Source: Mucilaginibacter paludis DSM 18603
GTDB lineage: Bacteria > Bacteroidota > Bacteroidia > Sphingobacteriales > Sphingobacteriaceae
Assembly: GCF_000166195.2 (NCBI RefSeq)
Contig: NZ_CM001403.1
Span: 7,490,877 to 7,554,876 of the forward strand
Direction of reading: 5' to 3'
DNA length: 64,000 nucleotides
The notes below the pieces were generated by a model. That model saw only the letters and a program-made list of their open reading frames with translations. It was not told the DNA's origin and searched no databases. The first letter of the stretch is position 1, and every line of letters starts with the position of its first letter. Positions 43,887 to 52,453 of the stretch are shown piece by piece. The position numbers were made by a program, and so were the translations under genes.

Positions 43887-44774
43887 ATGAAAAAACAAAT
43901 CTTCAATTATGCTAAAGTACCTGCGGTTTTGATAGCCGTTATGGCCTTTGCTGCATCCTGCAAAAAGGATAGTTCGCTAACGCTGCAAGAGCACATTCGC
44001 CCGGTAACGGCGCAAAGTAGCCCATATCTTACCCAGCTGTTTGATTTTAACCCGGCGCCTGGCCAGTTTGACAATACCGGCCTGGCCGATACAACGGCTG
44101 CCAAATCTATTTTAAACGGCCGCCAGGGGCTGGTGAGCCTGGGTGCCTGGGGTGGTTATATTGTACTTGGTTTTGACCATACTGTGTTGGATGTGGCCGG
44201 AAAACCTGATCTTATCATCTATGGAAATGCCTTTATAGGATTTGCCGAGCCAGGTGTAGTTTGGGTAATGCAGGATAGTAATGGTAACGGCAAACCCGAC
44301 GATACCTGGTACGAGTTAACGGGAAGCGCGCAATATAAAACCGGATATCTGCGTAATTATTCGGTTACCTATACGCGGCCAGGCTGCGATACCTGTAGTG
44401 TACTCTGGAAGGATAGCCAGGGCAAAACAGGTGTAGTGAAAACCAATATATTTCACACCCAGCCTTATTTCCCGATAGGTATCAAAGCTAACAGTTATAC
44501 GTTAACCGGTACCTTATTGCCTTCAAGCAATATTGATAACAGTAATCCATCTTACATTACAAGTGCACCTTTTGATTTTGGTTATGCTGATAACACTGCC
44601 GGTGGCGATCAGGTGGATATTGCTAATGCCATTGATTCAAACGGAGACAGGGTTACCCTTAAAGGCATCGATTTTATCAAAGTACAAACCGGAATTCAAT
44701 ATAATATGGGCTGGCTGGGCGAACAATCTACCGAGGTAGGTGGCGCCGCCGATTTAAGTCAACTCAAAAATTAA
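43887..44774 (+). CDS. Conserved surface lipoprotein of the B12 operon
   Basis: A 295-residue lipoprotein with lipobox FAASC. The body has a distinctive conserved pattern: FDFNPAPGQFDNTG, LVSLGAWGGYIVLGFDHTVL, IYGNAFIGFAEPGVVWVMQD and GNGKPDDTWYELTGS. I have seen this family beside BtuG-like genes in Bacteroidota, but its exact role is not established. Binding of corrinoid or of the receptor complex is inferred. The longer frame starting at 43809 overlaps the previous gene and lacks a signal peptide, so the ATG at 43887 is used. Third gene of the riboswitch operon. Confidence 0.8.
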   Translation: MKKQIFNYAKVPAVLIAVMAFAASCKKDSSLTLQEHIRPVTAQSSPYLTQLFDFNPAPGQFDNTGLADTTAAKSILNGRQGLVSLGAWGGYIVLGFDHTVLDVAGKPDLIIYGNAFIGFAEPGVVWVMQDSNGNGKPDDTWYELTGSAQYKTGYLRNYSVTYTRPGCDTCSVLWKDSQGKTGVVKTNIFHTQPYFPIGIKANSYTLTGTLLPSSNIDNSNPSYITSAPFDFGYADNTAGGDQVDIANAIDSNGDRVTLKGIDFIKVQTGIQYNMGWLGEQSTEVGGAADLSQLKN

Positions 44775-44818
44775 CTATCATCTCATCAGTTTCAACAAAT
44801 AAATAATCGTTTACAAGA

Positions 44819-46159
44819 ATGAAAAAACAAATTACATCACAATTCTGGATCGCCGCCTTTACCATATTGATCATTACAGCTTCGTCCTGTAAAAGAAATC
44901 ATGACGAGCCATTGCCCGATAGCCCGGTGATCACAAAATCTAACGGAAAAAATGGGTTTGATACGGTAACAATAGGTAAATCAGTGTTGTTGCACCCTGT
45001 ATTGAGCAACAAAACGGGCCTAAGTTATAGCTGGACGGTGAATGGCATTGAAAAAGGAACAGATTCTACCTTAACCTATACACCAGATACCCGCGGTGAT
45101 TACCAGATCCGTTTTAAAGCTACCAATGCCGGAGGATCTGCCACGGTTGATTATAAAGTACACGTTTTTGGTAAATACGAAAATGGATTTTTTATAGCCA
45201 ACGAGGGCTGGTACGGGCATGGTACAGGCTCGGTAAGTTTTTACCGCTATGATACCCAGCTTAAAGAAGATAGTATAACTACCAAAGAGAACCCAGGTAA
45301 AGATCTCAACCCGGCAACCTCTACTGTTGAGTATGCTACTATTTTTAATGATAAATTTTACTTGCTTACTAAAGCGCATGGCCCCTTAGTGGTAATGGAT
45401 GCTTACTCGATGAAGGAAAGTGGCCGCGTAGCTGCTGCATCTACCAGCGATTGGCGCGCATTTGTTGGCTTAGACAGCGGACATGCCTTAATCAGTTCGC
45501 AAACTGGTGTTTATCCCCTTGACCTGAATACTCTTGCAGTGGGTACTAAGCTTTCAACCGTGTCGGGGCAAATTGGCGACATGATTAAAGCGGGTAATTA
45601 TATCTTCGTATTGTCGTCATCGCAGGGTGTGGTTATCCTTAACGCATCAGATTATTCGGTTGCCAAAACCATTGGCGGTATGCTGGTGGCGTTTGCTCAA
45701 ACTCCAGATGGTTCGGTATGGGCTGCTGGCGGCACATCCTTAATAAAAATAAATCCGGCAACCCTTACTGTTACTACCATTACAGTACCTTTTACCGTAT
45801 ATGGCGCATGGGCGGCATGGCATCCGGGTTCTATAACAGCGTCAACTAAAGATAATATTATCTTCCTGGCCCAGAATAGTACTTTCTCGGGCGGAAAAGC
45901 TGTTTATAAATATGTTGATGGCAGCCCAGCTTCTTTACAAAGTCCATTTATAACTATCATCGCAGGTAAAGAATTATACGGGTGCGGCATTGGTTATAAT
46001 GCTGCTTTAAATCAATTGGTTATCAATACGGTGCAATCTGGATTTGGTGCAAATTTTGCCGTTAACGATCTTGATTTTTACGATGCAACTTCTGGCACTC
46101 TGGTAAAAGATATCCCATTCAGTGGTTATTATTTCCCGGCCGTCAATGTATTTCATTAA
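44819..46159 (+). CDS. Ig-like plus DUF5074 beta-propeller lipoprotein
   Basis: A 446-residue lipoprotein with lipobox ITASSC. An immunoglobulin/PKD-like domain (about 35-115; YSWTVNGIEKGTDSTLTYTP) precedes a DUF5074 propeller (about 120-446; YENGFFIANEGWYGHGTGSV). It is the second BtuG-like propeller of the operon and differs from the one at 42718 by the extra Ig domain, so the two may bind different corrinoids or partners. Last gene before a strong terminator. Confidence 0.88.
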   Translation: MKKQITSQFWIAAFTILIITASSCKRNHDEPLPDSPVITKSNGKNGFDTVTIGKSVLLHPVLSNKTGLSYSWTVNGIEKGTDSTLTYTPDTRGDYQIRFKATNAGGSATVDYKVHVFGKYENGFFIANEGWYGHGTGSVSFYRYDTQLKEDSITTKENPGKDLNPATSTVEYATIFNDKFYLLTKAHGPLVVMDAYSMKESGRVAAASTSDWRAFVGLDSGHALISSQTGVYPLDLNTLAVGTKLSTVSGQIGDMIKAGNYIFVLSSSQGVVILNASDYSVAKTIGGMLVAFAQTPDGSVWAAGGTSLIKINPATLTVTTITVPFTVYGAWAAWHPGSITASTKDNIIFLAQNSTFSGGKAVYKYVDGSPASLQSPFITIIAGKELYGCGIGYNAALNQLVINTVQSGFGANFAVNDLDFYDATSGTLVKDIPFSGYYFPAVNVFH

Positions 46160-46195
46160 CTGGTACACTTTGAATATGTTCAATATACTTTAATC

Positions 46196-46226
46196 AAAAA
46201 GTCCGCAAATAAGCGGACTTTTTTTT
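46196..46226 (+). terminator. Terminator of the B12 uptake operon
   Basis: Stem AAAAAGTCCGC (46196-46206) / GCGGACTTTTT (46213-46223), 6-base loop, ending in a run of T. Confidence 0.92.
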
Positions 46227-46430
46227 ACCTGATTTTTCTGTCTTAAACAGTTCGCATCTTTAGCTGGAAAACATTAGAACAGTAGGTTTTATGCGGAATT
46301 ATCATTAAGGGTTAATATTTTAAGTGTTTGTAAAGTATTGTAACTTTTAATTATTGCATTCGTTTAAATCCTCATCAACGTATATCAACAGGCATGGCAT
46401 TTATTGATGGAATATAAATTGGGATAACGG

Positions 46431-46447
46431 ATTCCACAATGTGGAAT
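46431..46447. promoter_or_regulatory. Palindrome upstream of the LruC gene
   Basis: ATTCCACA and TGTGGAAT flank one central A in a perfect 17-base palindrome. A related GGAA/TTCC repeat overlaps it (46443-46455) and another TGGAA follows, giving a cluster of TGGAA half-sites about 130 bases before the gene. Possible operator. Confidence 0.45.
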
Positions 46448-46577
46448 ATATTTCCCATAACTGGAAACATTATAGTTATAAATAGCCCTATTATTTAATA
46501 ATAAGGCTTTCTTAATAGTGGCAGACATTTTGTAATGGCCATTATATCAAATTATAGCACGAACAAAGCGAACCTCA

Positions 46578-48692
46578 ATGAATGATAATATGAAAAAACT
46601 AATTACAAGCCTGTTCATTATAAGCCTCACCGGTTTAGTAGCATGCAAAAAAAACAGCACCAATACTACTGATAATACTGTTACACCTACTGGCAACAAA
46701 ATAGCACCCGATGGGTTTAATTTCAGTACGGCTAAAACGGTTACTTTAAATTTAACCCTGAAGGCCACCAATGGCGACCCCTTATCAGGTGTTGTAGTAA
46801 GCGTTTACAACCCGGCTAATACCAGTGCCGATGCCTCAATTTTTAAAGGAGTTACAAATAGCAATGGTATTCTATCGGCCCAGATCAGCGTACCTGCATC
46901 GCTAACACAAATTATTATCGACCCGTCGTATCTTGGTTTGTTGCGTAGTGCCAAAGCAAACATTAACGGTAACGCTGTAACCGCAACCATTGGCGGCGCA
47001 ACCGGCTATAGTGGCGATATTGTTCCTGAAACGATAACTGTAGCATCAGGTTCAACATCTGATGTATCTTTATTAAGCACCGGTACATCCATTGTTTTTG
47101 CTTATCCTTCACCATATACTTCTACTGATGACGCGGTTTTAAATACCACGCAGTTTCCTTTAAGCTACGGAGTTCCCAAATACCTCGAAACAACATCCGA
47201 TGTTATTTCTGCTTCGTTACTTAAATATGTAAACGCTTCGTTACCAGAATCCAAACCTTTGCCAACTACCCATCCTGATTACATTGCAAACACTGCTGTT
47301 TCAACCCTAAATGTGATTGCTAAATCTGATGTTTGGATAACTTTTGTAGCCGAAGGAGCAGGGAATTTAAACAGTTTGGCATTCTATACCTATACAACTG
47401 GCAACCCGCCCGCAACAGAGGCTGATATCAAAAACGCTACACTTGTTTTTCCAAACGCATCGGGTTTAGGATCTGGCGGTGGCTTAAGCGCTGGCAATAA
47501 AGTTAAGATAGGAACATTTAATGCAGGTACTTCTATCGGTTTTATATTGATAGGCAACGGGTGGACTGGTAAGGGGGTTAACGTAAATGCAACCAAATTT
47601 TACTCGGATAGCAAACTGAATCCGGAAACAGATGCTACATTGCAAAGGCATACCGCAGTATTGTATGACGATGTGCACCAACTTACCTTAATAGGCTTTG
47701 AAGATTTGAACAGGCAATCATCAAGCTGTGATAACGACTTTAACGATATCGTTTTTTACGCTACCTCAAACCCTGTTACCGGTATATCAAATACAGGTGT
47801 AGCTCCTGTTGATAAAGCTTCTGATACAGATGGCGACGGCGTTATTGATGCGCTGGATGCATTTCCAAACGATGCTACGAAGGCCTATATCAGTTATTTC
47901 CCTTCGCAAACAGGCTATGCCACACTCGCTTTTGAAGATAACTGGCCGCTTAAAGGTGATTATGATATGAACGACCTGGTTGTAAACTATCGCTATACTT
48001 TTGTAACCAATGCGCAAAACCAAGTGGTTACCATTCAGGGCGATTATAACGTGGCGGCAGCTGGTGCATCTTATAAAAACGGTTTTGGCGTACAGCTTCC
48101 TATCGCGGCATCAGCGGTAAAATCTGTAACAGGTCAGCAATTTTTAGATAATTATATCACATTAGCGTCCAATGGGGTAGAAGCAGGCCAGAGCAAGGCC
48201 GTAATTATTCCGTTTGATAATTCGAATAAATTGATCTCCAATCCGGGCAACGCTTATTTTGTAAATACGCTTAATACGCTTAGTAAAGTACAGGGAACTA
48301 CAGCTACGGTGTTAATTACTTTAACCTCGCCTATAGCTCAAACTACTTTAACTGCATCATCATTAAATCCATTCCTGATCAGTAACGAAAGGCGCGGTTA
48401 CGAAATTCACTTGCCGGGATACGCACCTACTGATAAAGCGGATACTAAATTATTCGGTACTAATGATGATACTTCGGTACCAGCTTCAGGTAAGTACTAT
48501 ATCTCAAAAGATAACTGGCCATGGGCTATGAGTTTCAACGGTTCATTTGTTTATCCTTTGGAAACAGTTAAAATAACGGATGCTTACCCGCACTTTACCG
48601 ATTGGGCAAGTTCTGCAGGTTCAAATTTTACAGATTGGTATAGTAACACCGCCTCGGGTTATCGCACAACAAGTAATTTATATTTGAAATAA
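46578..48692 (+). CDS. LruC-domain surface lipoprotein
   Basis: A 704-residue lipoprotein with lipobox GLVAC (the alternative start MKK at 46590 gives the same signal). An Ig-like domain at about 50-105 (LNLTLKATNGDPLSGVVVSV) precedes a DUF4114-type segment ending in the calcium-site-like SSCDNDFNDIVFYA. An Asp-rich loop (SDTDGDGVIDALDAFPND, about 414) then leads into the LruC domain (NWPLKGDYDMNDLVVNYRYT to the C-terminus). LruC proteins are surface-exposed or vesicle-associated in Bacteroidota; their function is unknown. Single gene, strong terminator downstream, possible operator upstream. Confidence 0.9.
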   Translation: MNDNMKKLITSLFIISLTGLVACKKNSTNTTDNTVTPTGNKIAPDGFNFSTAKTVTLNLTLKATNGDPLSGVVVSVYNPANTSADASIFKGVTNSNGILSAQISVPASLTQIIIDPSYLGLLRSAKANINGNAVTATIGGATGYSGDIVPETITVASGSTSDVSLLSTGTSIVFAYPSPYTSTDDAVLNTTQFPLSYGVPKYLETTSDVISASLLKYVNASLPESKPLPTTHPDYIANTAVSTLNVIAKSDVWITFVAEGAGNLNSLAFYTYTTGNPPATEADIKNATLVFPNASGLGSGGGLSAGNKVKIGTFNAGTSIGFILIGNGWTGKGVNVNATKFYSDSKLNPETDATLQRHTAVLYDDVHQLTLIGFEDLNRQSSSCDNDFNDIVFYATSNPVTGISNTGVAPVDKASDTDGDGVIDALDAFPNDATKAYISYFPSQTGYATLAFEDNWPLKGDYDMNDLVVNYRYTFVTNAQNQVVTIQGDYNVAAAGASYKNGFGVQLPIAASAVKSVTGQQFLDNYITLASNGVEAGQSKAVIIPFDNSNKLISNPGNAYFVNTLNTLSKVQGTTATVLITLTSPIAQTTLTASSLNPFLISNERRGYEIHLPGYAPTDKADTKLFGTNDDTSVPASGKYYISKDNWPWAMSFNGSFVYPLETVKITDAYPHFTDWASSAGSNFTDWYSNTASGYRTTSNLYLK

Positions 48693-48720
48693 TATATTTA
48701 GGTTCATCTGATCAATGTAA

Positions 48721-48750
48721 GCCTGCAAGTTATCACTTGCGGGCTTTTTT
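48721..48750 (+). terminator. Terminator after the LruC gene
   Basis: GCCTGCAAG (48721-48729) pairs with CTTGCGGGC (48736-48744) with one G-T pair, 6-base loop, then six T. Confidence 0.9.
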
Positions 48751-48907
48751 AATATCAGCTTAGGCTGGCTAACCATTAACCGGATAGCGCAGTCCGTTCA
48801 ATATAAATCCCGGTGCCCCAATTATAATTGTAACTCCATCTTTGGCCAATTTTGTGAACTGAAAGTCACGAATTGGTTGCCAGGTTCGCGTTGCAGTCCG
48901 GAAGTTA

Positions 48908-48915
48908 TAATTTTG
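48908..48915 (+). promoter_or_regulatory. -7 box of the luciferase-like monooxygenase gene
   Basis: TAATTTTG matches TAnnTTTG exactly, 16 bases before the in-frame ATG at 48932 and 49 before the ATG at 48965. A TTG lies 14 bases upstream. Confidence 0.4.
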
Positions 48916-48964
48916 GATGGGATAGTTTATTATGAATGGACATCCTGGTATAAATATAAACGAA

Positions 48965-49975
48965 ATGACTTCGAAGCAATTATCAGCAATTCCATTTTCG
49001 GTACTTGATCTGGCAGCAATAGCACAGGGGCAAACACCAGCCGATACTTTTAAACATAGCCTTGCCCTGGCACAACAAGCCGAACAATTAGGGTATAAAC
49101 GTTATTGGTTTGCCGAACACCATAACATGATGAGCGTGGCCAGTTCGGCCCCTGCGGTACTTATCGGTTATATTGCCGGTGGTACTCAATCCATCCGGGT
49201 AGGTTCGGGGGGCATTATGCTGCCAAACCATGCGCCCTTAATTGTAGCCGAGCAATTCGGTACATTAGCATCATTATACCCCGGGCGTATTGATCTTGGC
49301 TTAGGCAGGGCACCCGGAACCGACCAGCTAACAGCCCTTGCAATCCGCGGCGAGAATATGAATGCCTCTCATCAGTTTCCGCAGGATGTGGAAAGGTTGC
49401 AGAATTTCTTTTCGGTTGATAATCGTAACAGCAAGGTGCGCGCTAATCCCGGCGAGGGTTTGGATATCCCCATCTGGATACTCGGATCAAGCACCGACAG
49501 TGCACGTTTGGCAGCCGCTAAAGGCTTGCCTTATGCCTTTGCGAGCCATTTTGCACCCACCTACTTTATGGAGGCCATAAAATTGTACCGTGAAAATTTC
49601 AGGCCGTCGGTACATCTGGATAAACCTTATGTAATGGCTTGCATCAATGTTGTTGCAGCCGATACGGATGAACAGGCAGAGTATCTTTCCACATCGTTGA
49701 AACAGTTTTTTATGGGGGTAATTACAGGGAAGCGCCAGTTGTTACAGCCACCAGTAGCCAATATGGAAGAGATTTGGAATATTTACGAACGGGAAGCCGT
49801 AGAACAAATGTTGGGCTATTTATTTGTGGGCGGCCCCGAAACCCTTAAACAGCAGATGCAATTGTTTGTTGATCAAACGCAGGTTGACGAGGTGATGGCA
49901 ACATCTCATATTTTTGATCATGATGCTAAAATGCGCTCCTATAAAATTTTTGCAGAAATGCTTAAATCGGCTTAA
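48965..49975 (+). CDS. LLM-class flavin-dependent monooxygenase
   Basis: Bacterial-luciferase-like FMN oxidoreductase, 336 residues, of the single-component YhbW-like subgroup. It has the typical N-terminus SAIPFSVLDLAAIAQG, then YKRYWFAEHHNM, VGSGGIMLPNHAPL and GRIDLGLGRAPGTD, all family hallmarks. An in-frame ATG at 48932 would add 11 residues; the start at 48965 fits the family better. The molybdopterin enzyme gene starts 8 bases downstream, so they form a pair. The substrate is unknown; sulfur-compound oxidation is possible from the pairing. Confidence 0.93.
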   Translation: MTSKQLSAIPFSVLDLAAIAQGQTPADTFKHSLALAQQAEQLGYKRYWFAEHHNMMSVASSAPAVLIGYIAGGTQSIRVGSGGIMLPNHAPLIVAEQFGTLASLYPGRIDLGLGRAPGTDQLTALAIRGENMNASHQFPQDVERLQNFFSVDNRNSKVRANPGEGLDIPIWILGSSTDSARLAAAKGLPYAFASHFAPTYFMEAIKLYRENFRPSVHLDKPYVMACINVVAADTDEQAEYLSTSLKQFFMGVITGKRQLLQPPVANMEEIWNIYEREAVEQMLGYLFVGGPETLKQQMQLFVDQTQVDEVMATSHIFDHDAKMRSYKIFAEMLKSA

Positions 49976-49983
49976 ATTAGGGG

Positions 49984-50679
49984 ATGGAAGAGTCGGAAAA
50001 ATTAAGTCGCATCATCGAATCGCGCATGAAGCTCAAGGCCCGCTTTGAAGAAAAAATGAAGCTGACGCCTTCTGTAGCTGATGACGCTCCTAAAGGTTCG
50101 GGTAAAACTAACCGCCACGGCATGCCATCCATCCCCATCGGGCAAACTGCTACAGTGAAATGGCCCGTGCTGGATCTTGGCTATCAGCCTAATATTCCGC
50201 TCGACCGGTGGCGGCTAACTATTGACGGCGCGGTTGAAAATCCCGTGAGGTTAACCTGGAAAGATTTTTTGGCTTTACCGCAAACCAAGGATGTGTCCGA
50301 TTTTCATTGCGTAACCACCTGGTCCAAATTGGATATGCACTGGAAAGGGGTGAGCCTGCTTGATCTGGCTGCCCTGGTACATCCTAAAGAGACTGCCACC
50401 CATATGATGTGTTATGGTTACGATACCTATACCACAAATATTTCGCTGGAAGAAGCTCTGAAGCCTGATGTATTACTGGTACATACCTATGACGGGCAGC
50501 CGCTGCCCATAGAGCATGGCGGACCTGTACGCATGATAACACCTCAGCTTTATGCATGGAAAGGGTCTAAATGGATCAAGCGTATCGAGTTTTTAACGGA
50601 AAATAAATTGGGTTTCTGGGAAGACAGGGGGTACTCTAACACAGCCTACCCCTGGAGAAATGACCGGTATAGCGATTGA
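49984..50679 (+). CDS. Sulfite-oxidase-like molybdopterin protein
   Basis: A 231-residue protein with the sulfite oxidase molybdopterin fold. The molybdenum-ligating Cys is in VSDFHCVTTWSKLD (about residue 107), followed by WKGVSLLDLAAL, HGGPVRMITPQLYAWKGSKW and WIKRIEFL. It has no signal peptide or heme domain, so it is a cytoplasmic short form like YuiH-type proteins. Cotranscribed with the flavin monooxygenase. The electron partner is unknown. Confidence 0.92.
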   Translation: MEESEKLSRIIESRMKLKARFEEKMKLTPSVADDAPKGSGKTNRHGMPSIPIGQTATVKWPVLDLGYQPNIPLDRWRLTIDGAVENPVRLTWKDFLALPQTKDVSDFHCVTTWSKLDMHWKGVSLLDLAALVHPKETATHMMCYGYDTYTTNISLEEALKPDVLLVHTYDGQPLPIEHGGPVRMITPQLYAWKGSKWIKRIEFLTENKLGFWEDRGYSNTAYPWRNDRYSD

Positions 50680-50681
50680 GG

Positions 50682-50702
50682 GCTCAATGGTTGGGCTTTT
50701 TT
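50682..50702 (+). terminator. Terminator after the molybdoenzyme gene
   Basis: Short stem GCTCAA (50682-50687) / TTGGGC (50691-50696) with one T-G pair, 3-base loop, then six T. Confidence 0.7.
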
Positions 50703-50777
50703 GACGATGAGGTGGTGTTAAGTTAATATTAAAAGCATTATTCCTAAAGTCCGTCATTTCTGCGATATTTGCAGCTA

Positions 50778-51497
50778 ATGAAGATACCCAAGTTCCAGGA
50801 CCTGATATTATTTGAAAATCCTGATATTATTGTTGTAAATAAACCCCCATTCATCAGCTCGCTGGATGAGCGTGAAGGCGGTGAAATTAATATGTTGCGC
50901 CTGGCTAAAAATTATTGGGCCGATGCGCAGATCTGCCACCGTTTGGATAAAGAAACATCAGGCGCCTTAATCATCGCCAAAAATCCGGAGGCATACCGTT
51001 TTGTATCCATCCAGTTTGAAAAACGCCGGGTGAGGAAAATATACCACGCCATTATTGAGGGGACTCACGTGTTTGAAGACCTGCAGATTGATTTACCGAT
51101 ATTAAATGCCGGTAAAGGCAATGTAACCATTAGCAGGCAGGAGGGTAAGCGCGCCGAAACGCATTTCCAGTCGTTAAAATACTTTAAGCATTACACGCTG
51201 GTTCAATGCCGGCCTGTAACCGGGCGCATGCACCAGATCCGGATTCACCTGGCTACACAGCGCGCCTCGATAGCCGGTGATGAAATGTATAAAGGCAAGC
51301 CCGTATTTTTATCTGCCATTAAGCGCGGCTACCGTTTAGGAAAAGAGCAGGAGGAATTGCCTATTATGAAACGCTTTGCGTTGCATGCTTACGAAGTTAC
51401 TTTTAAAACGGATGAAGATAACGAAATTACCATCCATGCGCCATATCCAAAAGATTTTGATACGCTGTTGAAGTTGTTAGAGAAGTTTGATTCGTGA
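50778..51497 (+). CDS. RluA-family pseudouridine synthase
   Basis: RNA pseudouridine synthase, 239 residues. The catalytic Asp is in CHRLDKETSGALIIAKNPEA, preceded by IIVVNKPPFISS and followed by RPVTGRMHQIRIHLA, all family motifs. There is no S4 domain, so it resembles short RluA/RluC-type enzymes; the target uridine is unknown. The TTG at 50769 is in frame, but the ATG at 50778 is preferred. A 955-base gene-poor region follows. Confidence 0.93.
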   Translation: MKIPKFQDLILFENPDIIVVNKPPFISSLDEREGGEINMLRLAKNYWADAQICHRLDKETSGALIIAKNPEAYRFVSIQFEKRRVRKIYHAIIEGTHVFEDLQIDLPILNAGKGNVTISRQEGKRAETHFQSLKYFKHYTLVQCRPVTGRMHQIRIHLATQRASIAGDEMYKGKPVFLSAIKRGYRLGKEQEELPIMKRFALHAYEVTFKTDEDNEITIHAPYPKDFDTLLKLLEKFDS

Positions 51498-51648
51498 AGT
51501 TGAAAGATTGAGGAGGGGTTTTTATCGAACATAACTAACAATAATTACAGGAAAGTAGGATAGCGTTAAAATTTCCCCCATAGGCTAAATCCGACTTTAA
51601 TGGGGCAAATTGCATTTGAGCGGTTGGTTATCGTAACAGAAAAAAATC

Positions 51649-51677
51649 GGCTCTATGACTAATATTATGGGTAAATA
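51649..51677 (+). repeat. Solo IS-end-like sequence
   Basis: Starts GGCTCTATGACTAATA and continues TTATGGGTAAAT. It matches the sequence at 63934 near the right edge in nearly all positions (differences: one inserted base and three substitutions). The GGCTCT start is typical of ISL3-family terminal repeats. No transposase is nearby, so it looks like a relic or solo end. Confidence 0.5.
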
Positions 51678-51860
51678 AAAAAAGGCACCATGACATGAAT
51701 AGTTTTAGTTTGTTCGCTGGAAGTCTAAGCCGTAATTTGTAATGAAAAAAAAGCCCATTAGGTTTGCTGCTTTTCTGATGAACAACAAATCAGTAAATCA
51801 CAGTTTATAATGAATTCTTATTAAGCTGTTGATTATCAGTGTTTTTCTCTTTTTATTTTG

Positions 51861-51887
51861 TCATCCCGACGCGAGGAGGGATCTTTT
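51861..51887. repeat. TCATCCCGACG-type intergenic repeat
   Basis: TCATCCCGACGCGAGGAGGG followed by ATCTTTT. ATCCC and GGGAT form an inverted repeat. Sequences of this kind recur between genes in many bacterial genomes; copy number here cannot be judged from one window. Confidence 0.4.
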
Positions 51888-52005
51888 AAAAGCGGTAAGT
51901 ATGCATCATATTAAGTGCACTGATTATCAATGTGCTTATTTTTGCTCCGATAATCAGTATTCTTAATTTACAGCATCGGCACGCTCAATCGCCGCGTGAA
52001 GGGCT

Positions 52006-52100
52006 GTTACTTTTGTCTTGACACAAAAGTAACCAAAAAGTCAAGACTGCCCGATCCTTCCGTCCACAGGCCAACACCCGGCCCGGCGTGCAGTCGGGCC
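52006..52100. repeat. GC-rich palindromic repeat with pseudoknot potential
   Basis: GTTACTTTTG (52006-52015) and CAAAAGTAAC (52024-52033) form a perfect 10-bp stem with an 8-base loop. The loop region GTCTTGAC (52015-52022) is complementary to GTCAAGAC at 52040-52047, so an H-type pseudoknot is possible. A further stem, GGCCCG/CGGGCC, lies at 52080-52100. The element is more GC-rich than its flanks and looks like a dispersed non-coding repeat. Confidence 0.55.
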
Positions 52101-52453
52101 TTTGCGCACTTTTTCCTGTGTACCAGAGAAGATCACGGAGGTTCAAAACGTCATCGTTATTTTTTTGGCTGGCCCGATCTGTTACTTGTGAAGGTATAGA
52201 GTATTGATAATCAATGGCGAATTTAAAAAAGGAAATCTTAAAATAATAATGAAATTTTACTGAAAATATCATTAGCAAAATCATGGCTTAGCATATCACT
52301 TACAAATCTAATTTTACTACCCATACAAAACGTCATAAGAACCACAAAAGCTATCAGCAATGTCTTCAAAACTTTGCTCCTTAGTGGCTTCGCGTGCAAT
52401 ATCGCTTAACTTAAACATTGATTATCAATAGTTACTCTCAGTCAAACTTTCTA

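Larger units (their letters stand above)
46160..46577. other. Intergenic region with operator-like palindromes
   Basis: 418 bases between the B12 operon and the LruC gene. It contains the terminator at 46196-46226 and the inverted repeats near 46431-46460. No gene is seen. Confidence 0.6.
51830..52429. repeat. Cluster of TGATWATCA palindromes
   Basis: TGATTATCA at 51830-51838 and 51921-51929, a one-mismatch copy at 51948-51956, and two longer 13-base palindromes ATTGATWATCAAT at 52203-52215 and 52417-52429. Five copies in 600 bases, with the two longest flanking the frameshifted short frame. Confidence 0.5.
51498..52453. other. Gene-poor repeat zone
   Basis: About 950 bases with no convincing intact gene. 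From left to right: an AATTTCCCCCAT/ATGGGGCAAATT inverted repeat (51570-51611, one mismatch), an IS-end-like sequence (51649), a TCATCCCGACG repeat (51861), a GC-rich palindromic element (52006-52100), several TGATWATCA palindromes, and a frameshifted short reading frame on the minus strand (52240-52418). A 99-residue minus frame at 51985-52284 runs through the palindromic element and is not considered a gene. Confidence 0.7.

Noticed and set aside
51985..52284. 99-codon minus-strand frame in the repeat zone
   Set aside because: It runs through the palindromic repeat and has no protein-family pattern; the frame is a by-product of the repeat.
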